Shown piece by piece: positions 38,222 to 47,762 of a DNA stretch of 64,000 nt (its first letter is position 1; every line of letters starts with the position of its first letter). Under the pieces are notes generated by a model. The model searched no databases, was not told the origin of the DNA, and saw only the letters and a program-made list of their open reading frames with translations. The stretch spans positions 1 to 64,000 of the forward strand of contig JAQWOH010000027.1 in NCBI GenBank assembly GCA_029245955.1. The letters run 5' to 3'. The translations under genes were made by a program, and so were the position numbers. The stretch is from Fuerstiella sp. Lineage in GTDB: Bacteria > Planctomycetota > Planctomycetia > Planctomycetales > Planctomycetaceae.

Positions 38222-39202
38222 ATGTTCAGCAAGTCTATTGTCTTTATCGCCAGCATCCTACTCACCGTGGCCTGGCCCCAAACCAGAACACAAGACAAAT
38301 CGAAAAAGGCGACAAAGCCGCCTTCCATCGTCTGGGTCAATCAGCCGAAGGGCAACCAGCTGCCGCTGCCATCAAACACACAGCACCTGACATTTCGCAG
38401 TTCACTGGTGGACAGAGACATCGGGTACTGCATCTATTTGCCGCCGAGTTACGCAACGTCTGTGGAGTCCCGGTATCCGGTTATTTACAACCTGCACGGC
38501 AACGGCGGCAACGAATGCACCAGTGTTGATTCGATCCGAGTGCTGCATGAAGGCATTGAAGCGGGACGCTGGCCTGAGATGATTATGGTGCTGCCGAATG
38601 GCGGGCACAGCACCTTTTACAAGAACTCGGCCGATGGGCGGTTCCCCATCGAATCTGTTTTTATGACGGAGTTTCTTCCATTTATTGACACGAACTATCG
38701 TACCATCGCTGGTCGGCACGGTCGCTGCATCGAAGGCTTTTCGATGGGAGGTCGAGGCTCCACACGCCTGGCCGTGAAGTACCCGGAAATGTTCTGCAGT
38801 CTGTTCTGCCAGGCTGGCAATGTACCTCATTTGCTGGAGGCATTTGACGAGACGGAACCGGAAAGTCGCGGGAACCTGCTGTTGGGAGCTGACCGCGCCA
38901 ACTGGGAAGCAGACGATGTTTATGAACTGACGAAAACGAACGTCGACCGTATCAAGGCAAATCTGAGAATCCAGATTGCCTGCGGCACAAAGGATTCCGG
39001 CCACATCCAAACGTTACGCGACTTTCACGCACATCTGCTGACGCTGGGCATCGACCACACCTTCATCGAATTGGAAGGACTGGCCCATAAACGCACTGAG
39101 ATGATCTCAAGAATGAAGCCGATCTGGTTCGACTATCACGTCGAATCGATGCGGCGGGCGAACGTGAAGCAGAAGGAGAAAATTCGCCGGAAGGTCCGTT
39201 AA
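38222..39202 (+). CDS. secreted alpha/beta-hydrolase esterase (Fes/feruloyl-esterase type)
   Basis: A 326-residue protein with a signal peptide (MFSKSIVFIASILLTVAW). The catalytic domain shows YPVIYNLHGNGGNE (oxyanion region), PFIDTNYRTIAGRHGRCIEGFSMGGRGS (nucleophile Ser in GFSMGG, about residue 178) and a C-terminal His in LEGLAHKR. The closest families are enterochelin esterase and esterase D/acetyl xylan esterase, which act on siderophores or plant cell wall esters. Single gene. Confidence 0.87.
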   Translation: MFSKSIVFIASILLTVAWPQTRTQDKSKKATKPPSIVWVNQPKGNQLPLPSNTQHLTFRSSLVDRDIGYCIYLPPSYATSVESRYPVIYNLHGNGGNECTSVDSIRVLHEGIEAGRWPEMIMVLPNGGHSTFYKNSADGRFPIESVFMTEFLPFIDTNYRTIAGRHGRCIEGFSMGGRGSTRLAVKYPEMFCSLFCQAGNVPHLLEAFDETEPESRGNLLLGADRANWEADDVYELTKTNVDRIKANLRIQIACGTKDSGHIQTLRDFHAHLLTLGIDHTFIELEGLAHKRTEMISRMKPIWFDYHVESMRRANVKQKEKIRRKVR

Positions 39203-39307
39203 ACGTCCCCTCCTTGTTCCGTCACAGGCCATGACAGAGTTATGTTCTTTGTCTCGATTGGACGCTCACTGATGTGAGCGGCAGCCGGCATCAGCCAACG
39301 AAGTCGG

Positions 39308-40855
39308 TCAGAAGATGGGGCCGGGAAACCACGGGCAGAATTCTTCGTCGCCGATGCCCTGAGCTTCGCTCAATGTTGCCTGACCACTGGCTGTGGCGAT
39401 GATGCGTTCGAAGATTTCTTCGCCGACCTCTTCGATGCTGCTGCCGTCCAGAATGGTGCCGGCGTTGATATCCATATCGTCTTTCATGCGATTGAACATT
39501 GGCGTGTTGGTGGCTACTTTGATCGTTGGTGACGGCTTGCAGCCAAAGCAACTGCCACGACCGGTGGTGAAGACGACCACCTGGGCACCGCTGGCGACCT
39601 TGCCGGTGATCGACGCCGGGTCGAACCCCGGACTGTCCATAATGACGAAGCCTTTTTCTGTAATCGGTTCCGCGTATTGGTACACCGCACGCAGTGGAGA
39701 TGTGCCGCCTTTGGATACGGCGCCCAGCGACTTTTCGAAAATGGTTGTCAGTCCTCCGTTCTTGTTGCCCACAGACGGGTTGTTATCGATGGATGCGTCG
39801 TATCTTCTGGCATAGTTTTCCCACCAGCGAATGCGTTCCAACAGTTGTTCTCCGACTTCGGGCGTGACGGCTCGCCGCGTCAGCAGGTGTTCCGCACCGT
39901 ACAGTTCGGTTGTTTCTGAAAGTATTGTCGTCGCGCCGTGAGCGACCAGCAGGTCACTGGCAACGCCAACGGCGGGATTTGCGGTGATGCCACTGTTTCC
40001 ATCGCTGCCACCGCATTCCATAGCAATTTTCAATTCATTGATCGGGATCGGTTCACGTGCGACATCGTTGGCCAGCGGCAGCAGGTCGCGCAGAACACTT
40101 ACCGCCTTCGCGACTGTTTTTCGAACTCCACCGACCTCCTGTATGTTCAACACCATTGGGGGCGGTTCATCGGCATCTTTGACGCCGCCCAGCTGAACAA
40201 GGTTGTGGTCGCGTTCAAGCACAGTGGCCTGAGCCGTTTCACATCCCAGACCGAGTACGATGCAGGCCACGATGTTGGGATGTTTTGCAAAACCTGCCAT
40301 GGTGCGGTTCAGCTGCCTGTGATCATCGCTGTTGAAGGCCAGTGCACAGCCTTCCTTGTGGACAAAAGCGACGACTCCGTCGATGTTGGGATATTCCGAC
40401 AGATCTGTTTCTGTCAGCTCCCTGGCGACATATTTTGCTGTTGTCGCCGAACAGTTCACCGTGCTGATGACGGCGACGTAGTTACGAGTGCCAGCCGATC
40501 CGTTTGCTCGTCTGTAACCGTTGAAAAATCTTTCACTCGCTGGCTTTGGTGGTTCGTGCAGTTCGGTGGAAAAAGCATAATCCTGTCCGGGTTTAGTTGC
40601 CTTGACATTATGGACGTGTACCCAGTCGCCCATTCCGATGTTCGACATGGCATAACCGATTACCTGGCCGTACTTCACAATCGGTGCGTCTTCGCCGATC
40701 TGCGCGATCGCGATCTTGTGACCGGGAGGAATAGAGGCGAGTGCCGTCAGCGTTCTGTCACCTGACAGCACCGCGCTGCCTTCGCTCAGATACTCTTTGG
40801 CAACGGCGACGTTGTCGTTGGGGTGCAGGAGCAGCAGGCTGGTCGAACTGGTCAA
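39308..40855 (-). CDS. UxaA/GarD-type sugar-acid dehydratase
   Basis: A 515-residue enzyme. The N-terminal SAF-like domain (about 1-100) binds the substrate (NDNVAVAKEYLSEG). The large C-terminal domain carries metal-binding Cys and Gly-rich motifs: GTRNYVAVISTVNCSATT, GLGCETAQAT, MECGGSDGNSGITANPA and GRGSCFGCKPSPTIK. The family dehydrates altronate or galactarate in uronate breakdown. The exact sugar acid is not shown by the sequence. It stands alone. Confidence 0.92.
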   Translation of the reverse strand: MTSSTSLLLLHPNDNVAVAKEYLSEGSAVLSGDRTLTALASIPPGHKIAIAQIGEDAPIVKYGQVIGYAMSNIGMGDWVHVHNVKATKPGQDYAFSTELHEPPKPASERFFNGYRRANGSAGTRNYVAVISTVNCSATTAKYVARELTETDLSEYPNIDGVVAFVHKEGCALAFNSDDHRQLNRTMAGFAKHPNIVACIVLGLGCETAQATVLERDHNLVQLGGVKDADEPPPMVLNIQEVGGVRKTVAKAVSVLRDLLPLANDVAREPIPINELKIAMECGGSDGNSGITANPAVGVASDLLVAHGATTILSETTELYGAEHLLTRRAVTPEVGEQLLERIRWWENYARRYDASIDNNPSVGNKNGGLTTIFEKSLGAVSKGGTSPLRAVYQYAEPITEKGFVIMDSPGFDPASITGKVASGAQVVVFTTGRGSCFGCKPSPTIKVATNTPMFNRMKDDMDINAGTILDGSSIEEVGEEIFERIIATASGQATLSEAQGIGDEEFCPWFPGPIF

Positions 40856-41077
40856 AGTCTATCTTTCGTTGAATAGATCATGTCGGCACTGCCGGAGCAG
40901 GTTCCATCATGGAATGGTCCTGAACATGGTCTTCAGTGAGAAGTAATCGGTGGCAAGTTTTTCGGAGCTCGCGCAAAACCGTTCGATTGTTCCGGCATGT
41001 TTTCAGCACACATACTTCCATGAACGACTGTGAAATCACTACACCCCGGAGACAGACGCAGAGACCGGATGTGGATG

Positions 41078-43588
41078 TCAACGGGCCTCTACTTCTGTGC
41101 CGGTCAGATCCAGCAGCAGTTTGTGTGCCGCCCTGTAACGTGGGGCCTGTTCCAGCGCCAGCAGCACATGACGTCTTGACTGTTCTGCGTCCTGAGACTG
41201 CAGAATCCGAGCAATCAGGAAGTGAGTTCGTGCGGAGTCGGCCGGTTGCAGTTCCAGTAGTCCTTTCAGAACGTTGACTGCCAGATTGTCGTCCTTTATC
41301 GACGTGGCCACCTTGAGAACCTGTCTTAGTACGTCCGGTTGCAGAGGGTCGATGGCCATGACCAGCTGACCGGTTGCCAGTGCCTGGGGCCACTGCTCAG
41401 CTGTCACCTGCAATGACAGCAATTCGAGCGCGGCGTTCAGATCGTCGCCCGACCGCTGCAGATGTTCGGACAGCACGGTGGCCTGTTGATCTGATTTCTG
41501 CTGTTTCTTGTAGATCTCGGCCAGAATTCTTCGTGCGCCGCCGGCGCTGCTGTCTTCCGGAAACAGTTTGATAAGTTCCCGCAGTTTTGTCTCAGCGGAA
41601 TCCAGTTCGCCGGCTCGTATCAGATCAGCAGCAGCGCTTAGCCCTGCTGTATAGTGATTAGGATTCTGCTGCAGAGCTTTCAGGTCCGGTCTGGTCTCAC
41701 CGTCGGTTTCAATCGCAAACTCCACATCCTGTGCATAGCTGTTGGCAAGGCCGGTCAGATATTCGGCAAATGCGGCATCCAGTTCTGCCAGTCCTCCGGC
41801 GCGCCGTTCCAGTGCGTCGTTGATCACAAAACCGTCTTGCAGATCATTCAGGATGAGGACCAGCGATTCAAAGCCATGCTGTTCAACAATGAACTGAACG
41901 ACCATTGACGATTCGTAGTATGCGAAGTTCAGATCTTCGCCGGATTCGGCCCGCAGAAATGCACTGCTGAGCTGGCTGACGGGCGTCACATTGCCTGTCC
42001 TGATCCGTTCGCGAAACCCTGGTGTCATCGATTGCCCCCAGCGAACGTCCGTACGGCGTTCTTCGTAGACAGATATGCCTTCGCTTAGCCAGCGTGGAAT
42101 TCTGTTGTCCGTCATTTGCAGAGTGATGACGTGGCAGAACTCATGCCACAGGACAGATTCCCAGTTGCTGGGGCTGTTCCGCTGCGACGCCGGGCTGTTG
42201 GCGGTGATCAGTTTTCCGAAACAGACGCCCAGGAATCCGGCAACGTCCGGCATGCCAAATGTTCTGACTGCAAAATCGTCCGGACGATCGAAGATTTCGA
42301 CGACGATGGGTTCTGACGGTGTGTAACCGTAGCGTTCGGACAATGTCTCAAAGGCGAGGTTCAGCAGGGCTTCGACTCGGCTACCGTAAACGGTGGCTTC
42401 CAGGCGACTCATGCGGATGATGAACCGTTTGCTGGTCAGTGTCCTGAATTCGTCAAGGCTGTCCTTTAGCTGCATCAGGTTATACAGCGACGTACTGTAT
42501 GTATCCTGTTTCTGAGCTGCTTCGGCCATGCTCCAGCCTGCTTCGTCCTCGCCCAGACGCAGCAGGTCCTGAGACAATTGCGTCTTCGCAGGCACGAACG
42601 TCGGATCAACTGACATAGCCAACTGCTGGTACGCGGCTCCTTCGGAGAAGCGATACTTACGAGACAGTTTTTCTCCGATGACGTGATCCACCACAGGTGA
42701 GGCGTCAGAAAATGCGAGAGCTCGACTGCGACTTCTGGCTTCTTCCACGGGCTGATTCTGCAGGTGGTGAATCACTGCCTGCAACGCATGGGCGACCGGG
42801 TGCCACGGATTGATTTCGTGGATCCGAGCGAGTGTATCTGTTGCAGCAACGTAGTCTTCCGCGTCGATCTGTCGTTCCGCGAGTTTCAGCAGCGCCTTCG
42901 CATAGTTGGGATTGATGGACAAAATCTGCTGGAACAGGGCTGAGGTCTCCGGGGCGGACGCCGATGCGATCGATTCCGCCAACAGGAAAAGTACATCCGG
43001 GTTATCAGGGAATTGTTCGGCCGCCGGTTGCATGATCTCAGCCGCCAGGGCCGCGTCTCCTTTGTTGATGGCCAGCTGAGCCGCGGCGACAAATCCATCC
43101 GGCCGAGTCTTGTAATTTCTGGTGGCACGGTCGAAGAATCCTTCCAGCACATCTTTCGGGTCTGCCCCCAGTTTTATGGCCGCCTGCCCCAAAGACACAA
43201 GGTCGTCGGCGTCGGTGTATCGCCACGGAGCGCCGGTCGCCAGCTGATTGATCTCATCGAGCATGCGTTCCGACTTCTGACGATCTCCCAGCGTCAGGGC
43301 CACCTTGTGCGCAAGCATGCGCAGCCGAATGCTCCACGAGTATCGAACGATACCGGCGTCGATCGTTGCGGCTGCCTGCAGATATCGTCCCAGTTCCACT
43401 TCGGCGGTGGCTTTCAGGACTGGCCACTCCTCGCCGTACCGGCGGCCTTCAATCTGTTCCGTGGCTGCGTCGAGGCACTGGACGTAATTGCCCACACGAA
43501 GCATGTCCTGGCATTCGGAGATCGTAGCAGCCTGAATGGATTGGGTAAAACACCCCAAAACAGCCGCCAGCAGCATCTTCGTTTTCAT
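41078..43588 (-). CDS. TPR protein with gluzincin (peptidase MA-like) domain
   Basis: An 836-residue protein with a signal peptide (MLLAAVLGCFTQSIQA). Tetratricopeptide-like helical repeats fill about residues 25-370. A metallopeptidase domain follows with WHEFCHVITLQ (HExxH, about residue 480) and the distal SEGISVYEE Glu. More TPR helices run to the end. It is likely an envelope or extracellular protease on a protein-binding scaffold. The start at 43588 is favoured because GGAAAG lies seven bases upstream. Confidence 0.82.
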   Translation of the reverse strand: MKTKMLLAAVLGCFTQSIQAATISECQDMLRVGNYVQCLDAATEQIEGRRYGEEWPVLKATAEVELGRYLQAAATIDAGIVRYSWSIRLRMLAHKVALTLGDRQKSERMLDEINQLATGAPWRYTDADDLVSLGQAAIKLGADPKDVLEGFFDRATRNYKTRPDGFVAAAQLAINKGDAALAAEIMQPAAEQFPDNPDVLFLLAESIASASAPETSALFQQILSINPNYAKALLKLAERQIDAEDYVAATDTLARIHEINPWHPVAHALQAVIHHLQNQPVEEARSRSRALAFSDASPVVDHVIGEKLSRKYRFSEGAAYQQLAMSVDPTFVPAKTQLSQDLLRLGEDEAGWSMAEAAQKQDTYSTSLYNLMQLKDSLDEFRTLTSKRFIIRMSRLEATVYGSRVEALLNLAFETLSERYGYTPSEPIVVEIFDRPDDFAVRTFGMPDVAGFLGVCFGKLITANSPASQRNSPSNWESVLWHEFCHVITLQMTDNRIPRWLSEGISVYEERRTDVRWGQSMTPGFRERIRTGNVTPVSQLSSAFLRAESGEDLNFAYYESSMVVQFIVEQHGFESLVLILNDLQDGFVINDALERRAGGLAELDAAFAEYLTGLANSYAQDVEFAIETDGETRPDLKALQQNPNHYTAGLSAAADLIRAGELDSAETKLRELIKLFPEDSSAGGARRILAEIYKKQQKSDQQATVLSEHLQRSGDDLNAALELLSLQVTAEQWPQALATGQLVMAIDPLQPDVLRQVLKVATSIKDDNLAVNVLKGLLELQPADSARTHFLIARILQSQDAEQSRRHVLLALEQAPRYRAAHKLLLDLTGTEVEAR

Positions 43589-43980
43589 AAACACGCTTTC
43601 CGATTACCGGTTTGCAGGCCTGTGATAACGTCGTTTTGTCAGTCTTCGGTAAGGCATGGCCGGCCCCTCCGGATTGCAAGAGTAGCATCAATTGTCCGGA
43701 ATAGAAGTGCGGACGTCCAAACATGACGGTCACGCGGAATACGGCGGACAATCCGCCAGCGACACCCGCAATTCTTATGTGTCAACTGCAGGGATTCTCT
43801 GACAGAACCGATACGAACTGCAGAAGACATCGTGACGCATGCAGGTGCGTGGTTCTTTGCAGACGGAATCATCCACTGGTCCGACGGGGCCCGCCTGTTC
43901 TGTACTACGTTTCATTCAGGCTACAAGTTCGCGGATGGCACGAAGTGCCTCAAAAATCACTCTGCTGGAAATTTCTCCCG
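43589..43980. other. divergent intergenic region
   Basis: 392 bases between the TPR-peptidase and the CBS gene. No gene recognised. The CBS frame is open from 43723 but without family similarity there. Confidence 0.5.
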
Positions 43981-44493
43981 ATGCAGCAGCTTCCCGTGTC
44001 TGAACTTATGCGGAATTGTTCTCACGCCGTAGTCCCGGACACGATCGGTCTGCGTGATGCCGCTGAGCTCCTTGTAACCAACAGTTTCTCTGTGCTGGTA
44101 GCTAAGAATACTTCCGGGCAGTTGGTTGGCGTAATTCCGGAATCGGCCGTTATCCGTGAATTGATGGCGACAACCTGCCGCAATACCAGTGTGTCGCAGA
44201 TTTTGTCTCGGCACGTGGAGTCTGTGCGGCAGGATGCGAGCGTTGGCGGAATACTGCACCTTTTTCGTTCGTCCTGTCATGAAGTCATCCCCGTACTTGA
44301 CCAGGCGGGAGAAATTGTCGGTTTGCTGCATCGAAATGACATCGTCAGGATGCTGTTGAGTGACGCCGTTGAGCAGGAAACCGGTACGAACTCACGCGGT
44401 GCAGTACCAGATACCCATAAGCCCCATTTTATGAACCGCGACGAGCTGCCGGCAAACGGGAAAAAAAAATTGCCACCGGGCTCCGCCGAGTAA
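43981..44493 (+). CDS. tandem CBS-domain protein
   Basis: A 170-residue protein. Two CBS domains form a Bateman module: first about residues 5-60 (VSELMRNCSHAVVPDTIGLRDAAELL), second about 65-125 (VSQILSRHVESVRQDASVGGILHLF, ending IVGLLHRNDIVRMLL). Such pairs bind adenine nucleotides and sense energy state. The C-terminal 40 residues are polar and Lys-rich. It lies 620 bases before the GSII gene; a link with nitrogen control is possible but not shown. Confidence 0.8.
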   Translation: MQQLPVSELMRNCSHAVVPDTIGLRDAAELLVTNSFSVLVAKNTSGQLVGVIPESAVIRELMATTCRNTSVSQILSRHVESVRQDASVGGILHLFRSSCHEVIPVLDQAGEIVGLLHRNDIVRMLLSDAVEQETGTNSRGAVPDTHKPHFMNRDELPANGKKKLPPGSAE

Positions 44494-44814
44494 TCGCAGC
44501 ACGGTGCTGCCCCCCACTTTTCACACCTGCTTTTCAGTGACCACGGCGTGCCCCGATTTTGGTCGCCATCTGCGGTGCAGGATTGAGCTTCACGCTGTCC
44601 TGGGCGAATTTGCCTGTTTTTAAGTGGGAGAGAGATCACTGAATGCAGTCGTTTGTGCATCGTGACCGCTTGAAGTCGCTGTGATAAAGCTTTCCCCGGT
44701 GGCCTCAGCAATGATTGCCCTGGATGCAGTCCAGCAAGGCTTGCCAGAACTGCGCCGTCTGCCATCATGCTGTGCTGCGATTTCTGAATTTGAATTCGTC
44801 CTGGTTACTTTGTT
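44494..44814. other. intergenic region upstream of the glutamine synthetase promoter
   Basis: 321 bases. Presumably holds activator sites for the sigma-54 promoter at 44815. I did not find a clear palindromic NtrC-type site. Confidence 0.45.
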
Positions 44815-44830
44815 TGGCACAATGTATGCG
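44815..44830 (+). promoter_or_regulatory. sigma-54 (RpoN) promoter candidate of glnII
   Basis: TGGCACAATGTATGCG matches the RpoN consensus TGGCAC-N5-TTGCW, with GG at 44816-44817 and GC at 44828-44829 exactly ten bases apart. It lies about 285 bases before the glutamine synthetase start, giving a leader of about 275 bases. It suggests nitrogen-regulated expression with an enhancer-binding activator. Confidence 0.6.
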
Positions 44831-45115
44831 GTATACCGGTCATTAGAAGGTTGGTGACGAAACAGGTCCGTCAGCCTGCTGAAGGAATCAGCAAAAGTGC
44901 TCATACTGCGAGCAGACCAGAAGCGGTGCGCTTCGTCTTTAAGTCTGGCTGCAGGGGGGTGATGAGAATTTCCCTGATTTTTTGTGCGGGCATCAGCGTT
45001 TGATGCCGCTCATCGCCCTGGAGAATGGAAGGCCGAAGCCACATCAGGCAGAGCACACCGCGAAATGTCGCGTCGGTTTGTGGCGGTACAGTGATATTCG
45101 GAGGAGTTAGCAGGC

Positions 45116-46129
45116 ATGGCGAAAGCGAAACTGGAGTACATCTGGCTGGACGGTTACAAACCAACTCAGAATCTCCGTGGTAAGACGAAAGTCATAGACA
45201 ACTTCAGCGGAGAACTGGATGACTGCCCCATGTGGGCCTTCGACGGTAGTTCGACTGAACAGGCTGAAGGCGGGTCGTCAGACTGCCTTCTGAAACCCGT
45301 TGCGTTGTTTCCGGATCCGGGCCGAATCGGAAACGGCTGGCTGGTGATGGCGGAAGTTCTGAATGCAGACGGTTCTGCTCACGAGTCTAACGGTCGAGCC
45401 ACGATCGACGACGACGATGACGACTTCTGGTTTGGATTTGAGCAGGAGTACTTTCTGTGGGATCCGGAGCACAATCTTCCCCTTGGTTTTCCGCCAGGCG
45501 GTTATCCCGGCCCTCAGGGGCCGTATTACTGTTCTGTGGGAGCAAAAAATGCGTACGGTCGTGAGATCGTCGAAGAACACTTGGAAATGTGCCTCGAAGC
45601 AGGCATCAACGTTGAAGGTATCAACGGAGAAGTCGCTGCCGGCCAATGGGAATTCCAGACCTTTGCCAAGGGCGCTGCCCGAGCGGGTGACGAAACGTGG
45701 ATCGCTCGTTATCTGTGCGAACGGACCGCAGAAAAGTATGGTCTGGCTATCAACTGGCATCCGAAACCGCTCGGCCCGACCGACTGGAATGGTTCGGGCA
45801 TGCACGCAAACTTTTCCAATACGACTCTTCGTGAAGCTGGTAACAAGGAAACGTACGACAGAATCTGTACGGCATTCGAGCCACGTATTCAGGAACACAT
45901 CAGCGTGTACGGTCATGACAACGACAAGCGTCTGACCGGACTGCACGAAACTCAGTCGATTGACAAATTCAGTTACGGTGTGTCAGACCGTGGCGCGTCT
46001 ATTCGAATTCCGGTAGCGACGGTTGAGTCGGGCTGGAAGGGCTGGCTGGAAGATCGTCGTCCGGCATCGAACGCGGATCCATATAAGGTTGCCGCAGAGA
46101 TCGTTACGACAGTCAAGAGTGTTGGCTGA
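45116..46129 (+). CDS. glnII: glutamine synthetase, type II (eukaryote-like)
   Basis: A 337-residue enzyme that makes glutamine from glutamate, ammonia and ATP. It is a GSII: it begins with the short beta-grasp (LEYIWLDGYKPTQNLRGKTK), has DGSSTEQAEGGSSDCLLKPV, FGFEQEYFLWD (metal Glu), GQWEFQTFAKGA, NGSGMHANFS and RGASIRIPVAT. It is thus far shorter than GSI (about 470). It has a strong GGAGGAG ribosome site. The family is not adenylylated; control probably lies at the sigma-54 promoter upstream. Two hairpins follow. Confidence 0.95.
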   Translation: MAKAKLEYIWLDGYKPTQNLRGKTKVIDNFSGELDDCPMWAFDGSSTEQAEGGSSDCLLKPVALFPDPGRIGNGWLVMAEVLNADGSAHESNGRATIDDDDDDFWFGFEQEYFLWDPEHNLPLGFPPGGYPGPQGPYYCSVGAKNAYGREIVEEHLEMCLEAGINVEGINGEVAAGQWEFQTFAKGAARAGDETWIARYLCERTAEKYGLAINWHPKPLGPTDWNGSGMHANFSNTTLREAGNKETYDRICTAFEPRIQEHISVYGHDNDKRLTGLHETQSIDKFSYGVSDRGASIRIPVATVESGWKGWLEDRRPASNADPYKVAAEIVTTVKSVG

Positions 46130-46587
46130 TTGAAACTGACGTTCGGGATGCAGGTCTCCACTTTGTGACCTGCATTTCGATGGTTATTGTTGACCATCGA
46201 GGAGACTTGATCGTCAATTGCTTCATGGGCCGCCCGGTGTTTTCCGGGTGGCCCTTTCTGCGTATGGTCATTCTTTCCGGTGCAGGGTAACGACTCAGCG
46301 AATTGACGAGTCTGGCGCAGCTGTCTGTTATCAGGAAAGAAGTCGGCATTCTGATACGGTGTTCGGAAGCCTCCGCGGACCGGCAGTTTCTGCTGTTTTC
46401 TGACCTTTCCTGAACCATCATCCCTCGATAACCTCCGTCGCCAACGGCAGTCGGGCGATCACGTCCTCTGAAGGTCGACGGAATCCGGAATTTTCCTGCA
46501 TGACCAATGGAATGGCCGCGCACGGACCGATGATTGCCGATAACGGAAGAAGTCAGGTCCGGATTCGTTTCTTTGGCAGGGATTGCT
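46130..46587 (+). terminator. two terminator-like hairpins after glnII
   Basis: First hairpin 46148-46175: ATGCAGGTC/GACCTGCAT, nine base pairs with a ten-base loop. Second 46226-46253: GGGCCGCCCGG/CCGGGTGGCCC with loop TGTTTT and a short T-run after it. The second looks like the true terminator. The rest of the 458-base gap shows no gene. Confidence 0.7.
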
Positions 46588-47241
46588 ATGGCAGAAACAT
46601 TGCAGCAAGGCAGCTTGGTCTCCAGTATGCCGGAGGAGACGTTGAATCAGCTGACTCATGGGGCCGGACTGGCTTTGAGTATCGCAGGTGCTGTGCGACT
46701 GTTGACCAATACGGGAATGGACGCCTGGCTGACAGCGGGATGCTGGATCTACGCTGTGGCACTCGTGGTGCTGTACGCAGCATCAACTTTGTCTCATTCC
46801 TTTGACACAGATCCTCATCGTACTCGCTATCGAACGCTGGACCAGATCGCCATCTTTGGTGTCATGGCCGCGACGTACACTCCCGTCAGTCTGTTTGCCT
46901 GCCGAGACGGATGGTGGAACGTGCCATTGTTAATGATCTGGGTGATGGCGGGGGTTGGCGTCTATCTGAAACTGCGGGTCACAAAAAGGGATATGGTTCC
47001 GGTCTGGTTCTACGTAGTAACAGCCGCGCTGCCGTTACTTGCGGGCCCCCGTCTGCTGCAGCATACGGGTGACAGCTTCGTCTGGGTGCTGACCGGCGCA
47101 TGCTGCTATCTTCTGGGCATTGTGTTTCTGCTGAATGATACACGGGTACGTTTTTTTCACAGTGTGTGGCACGTCCTTGTGATTCTGGGCAGTATCTGCC
47201 ACTACGTCGTGATCAGTGATCTGGCCGCCCGCGCGGTGTAG
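46588..47241 (+). CDS. hemolysin III / PAQR-type membrane protein
   Basis: A 217-residue protein with seven predicted membrane helices. Signature blocks are NQLTHGAGLALSI, STLSHSFDTDPHRTRYRTLDQIAIF and RVRFFHSVWHVLVILGSICHY, matching YqfA/hemolysin III. These hold the conserved His/Asp set that likely binds zinc. Members are related to PAQR receptors and may have ceramidase-like or ion-regulating roles; the name hemolysin is historical. The start at 46588 has CAGGGA upstream. Confidence 0.9.
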   Translation: MAETLQQGSLVSSMPEETLNQLTHGAGLALSIAGAVRLLTNTGMDAWLTAGCWIYAVALVVLYAASTLSHSFDTDPHRTRYRTLDQIAIFGVMAATYTPVSLFACRDGWWNVPLLMIWVMAGVGVYLKLRVTKRDMVPVWFYVVTAALPLLAGPRLLQHTGDSFVWVLTGACCYLLGIVFLLNDTRVRFFHSVWHVLVILGSICHYVVISDLAARAV

Positions 47242-47762
47242 TCGTCACTGAATGAAGCGGGACGATCCGGAAGTATGTCTTATTCGAGACATTGTGTCTT
47301 CGAAGGAACGTCAGGACGCTGCGTTGACGGAGCAGAACAGGCCGAATTGAGTTGTCCGTTGTCGTCGATCTCGCTCGCCAACGGCATTAACGGATATCGG
47401 GAGACCGGTGACACCAGGGACGACGAAAACAGGCCGAGCAACAACGCTGATACATTGACTTCTCCGGCGACCAGCGCCAGTTCCCGTCTTAAGCAGCCGG
47501 CCGATTGTCCATTTCCTGCCTCAACGTCCGGCTTACCGGGGGGGATAAGTTGGCAGGGCAGATGCCGATTCGTGGGCTGAGTTTAGTGTTGCTGTGGGGG
47601 GGACACCGCACCGCTGGATGCGATACCGACCCGGGGAATTCAGGAATTGCTGGCCCCGGCGGCGGCGTGATAGACGAGTCTACTGTGTGTCGAGATGATC
47701 TTGCGGAGGTTGTAAAGGTCTTCATCAACCGGCAGTGCGTGAAACGTGAATCTTGCGTCAGG
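47242..47762. other. intergenic region
   Basis: 521 bases between convergent hemolysin III and glycosyltransferase genes. No gene, RNA or terminator recognised; open frames look like chance. Confidence 0.45.

Noticed and set aside
44620-44904. 94-codon minus-strand frame upstream of glnII
   Set aside because: Overlaps the sigma-54 promoter; low-complexity composition and no family.
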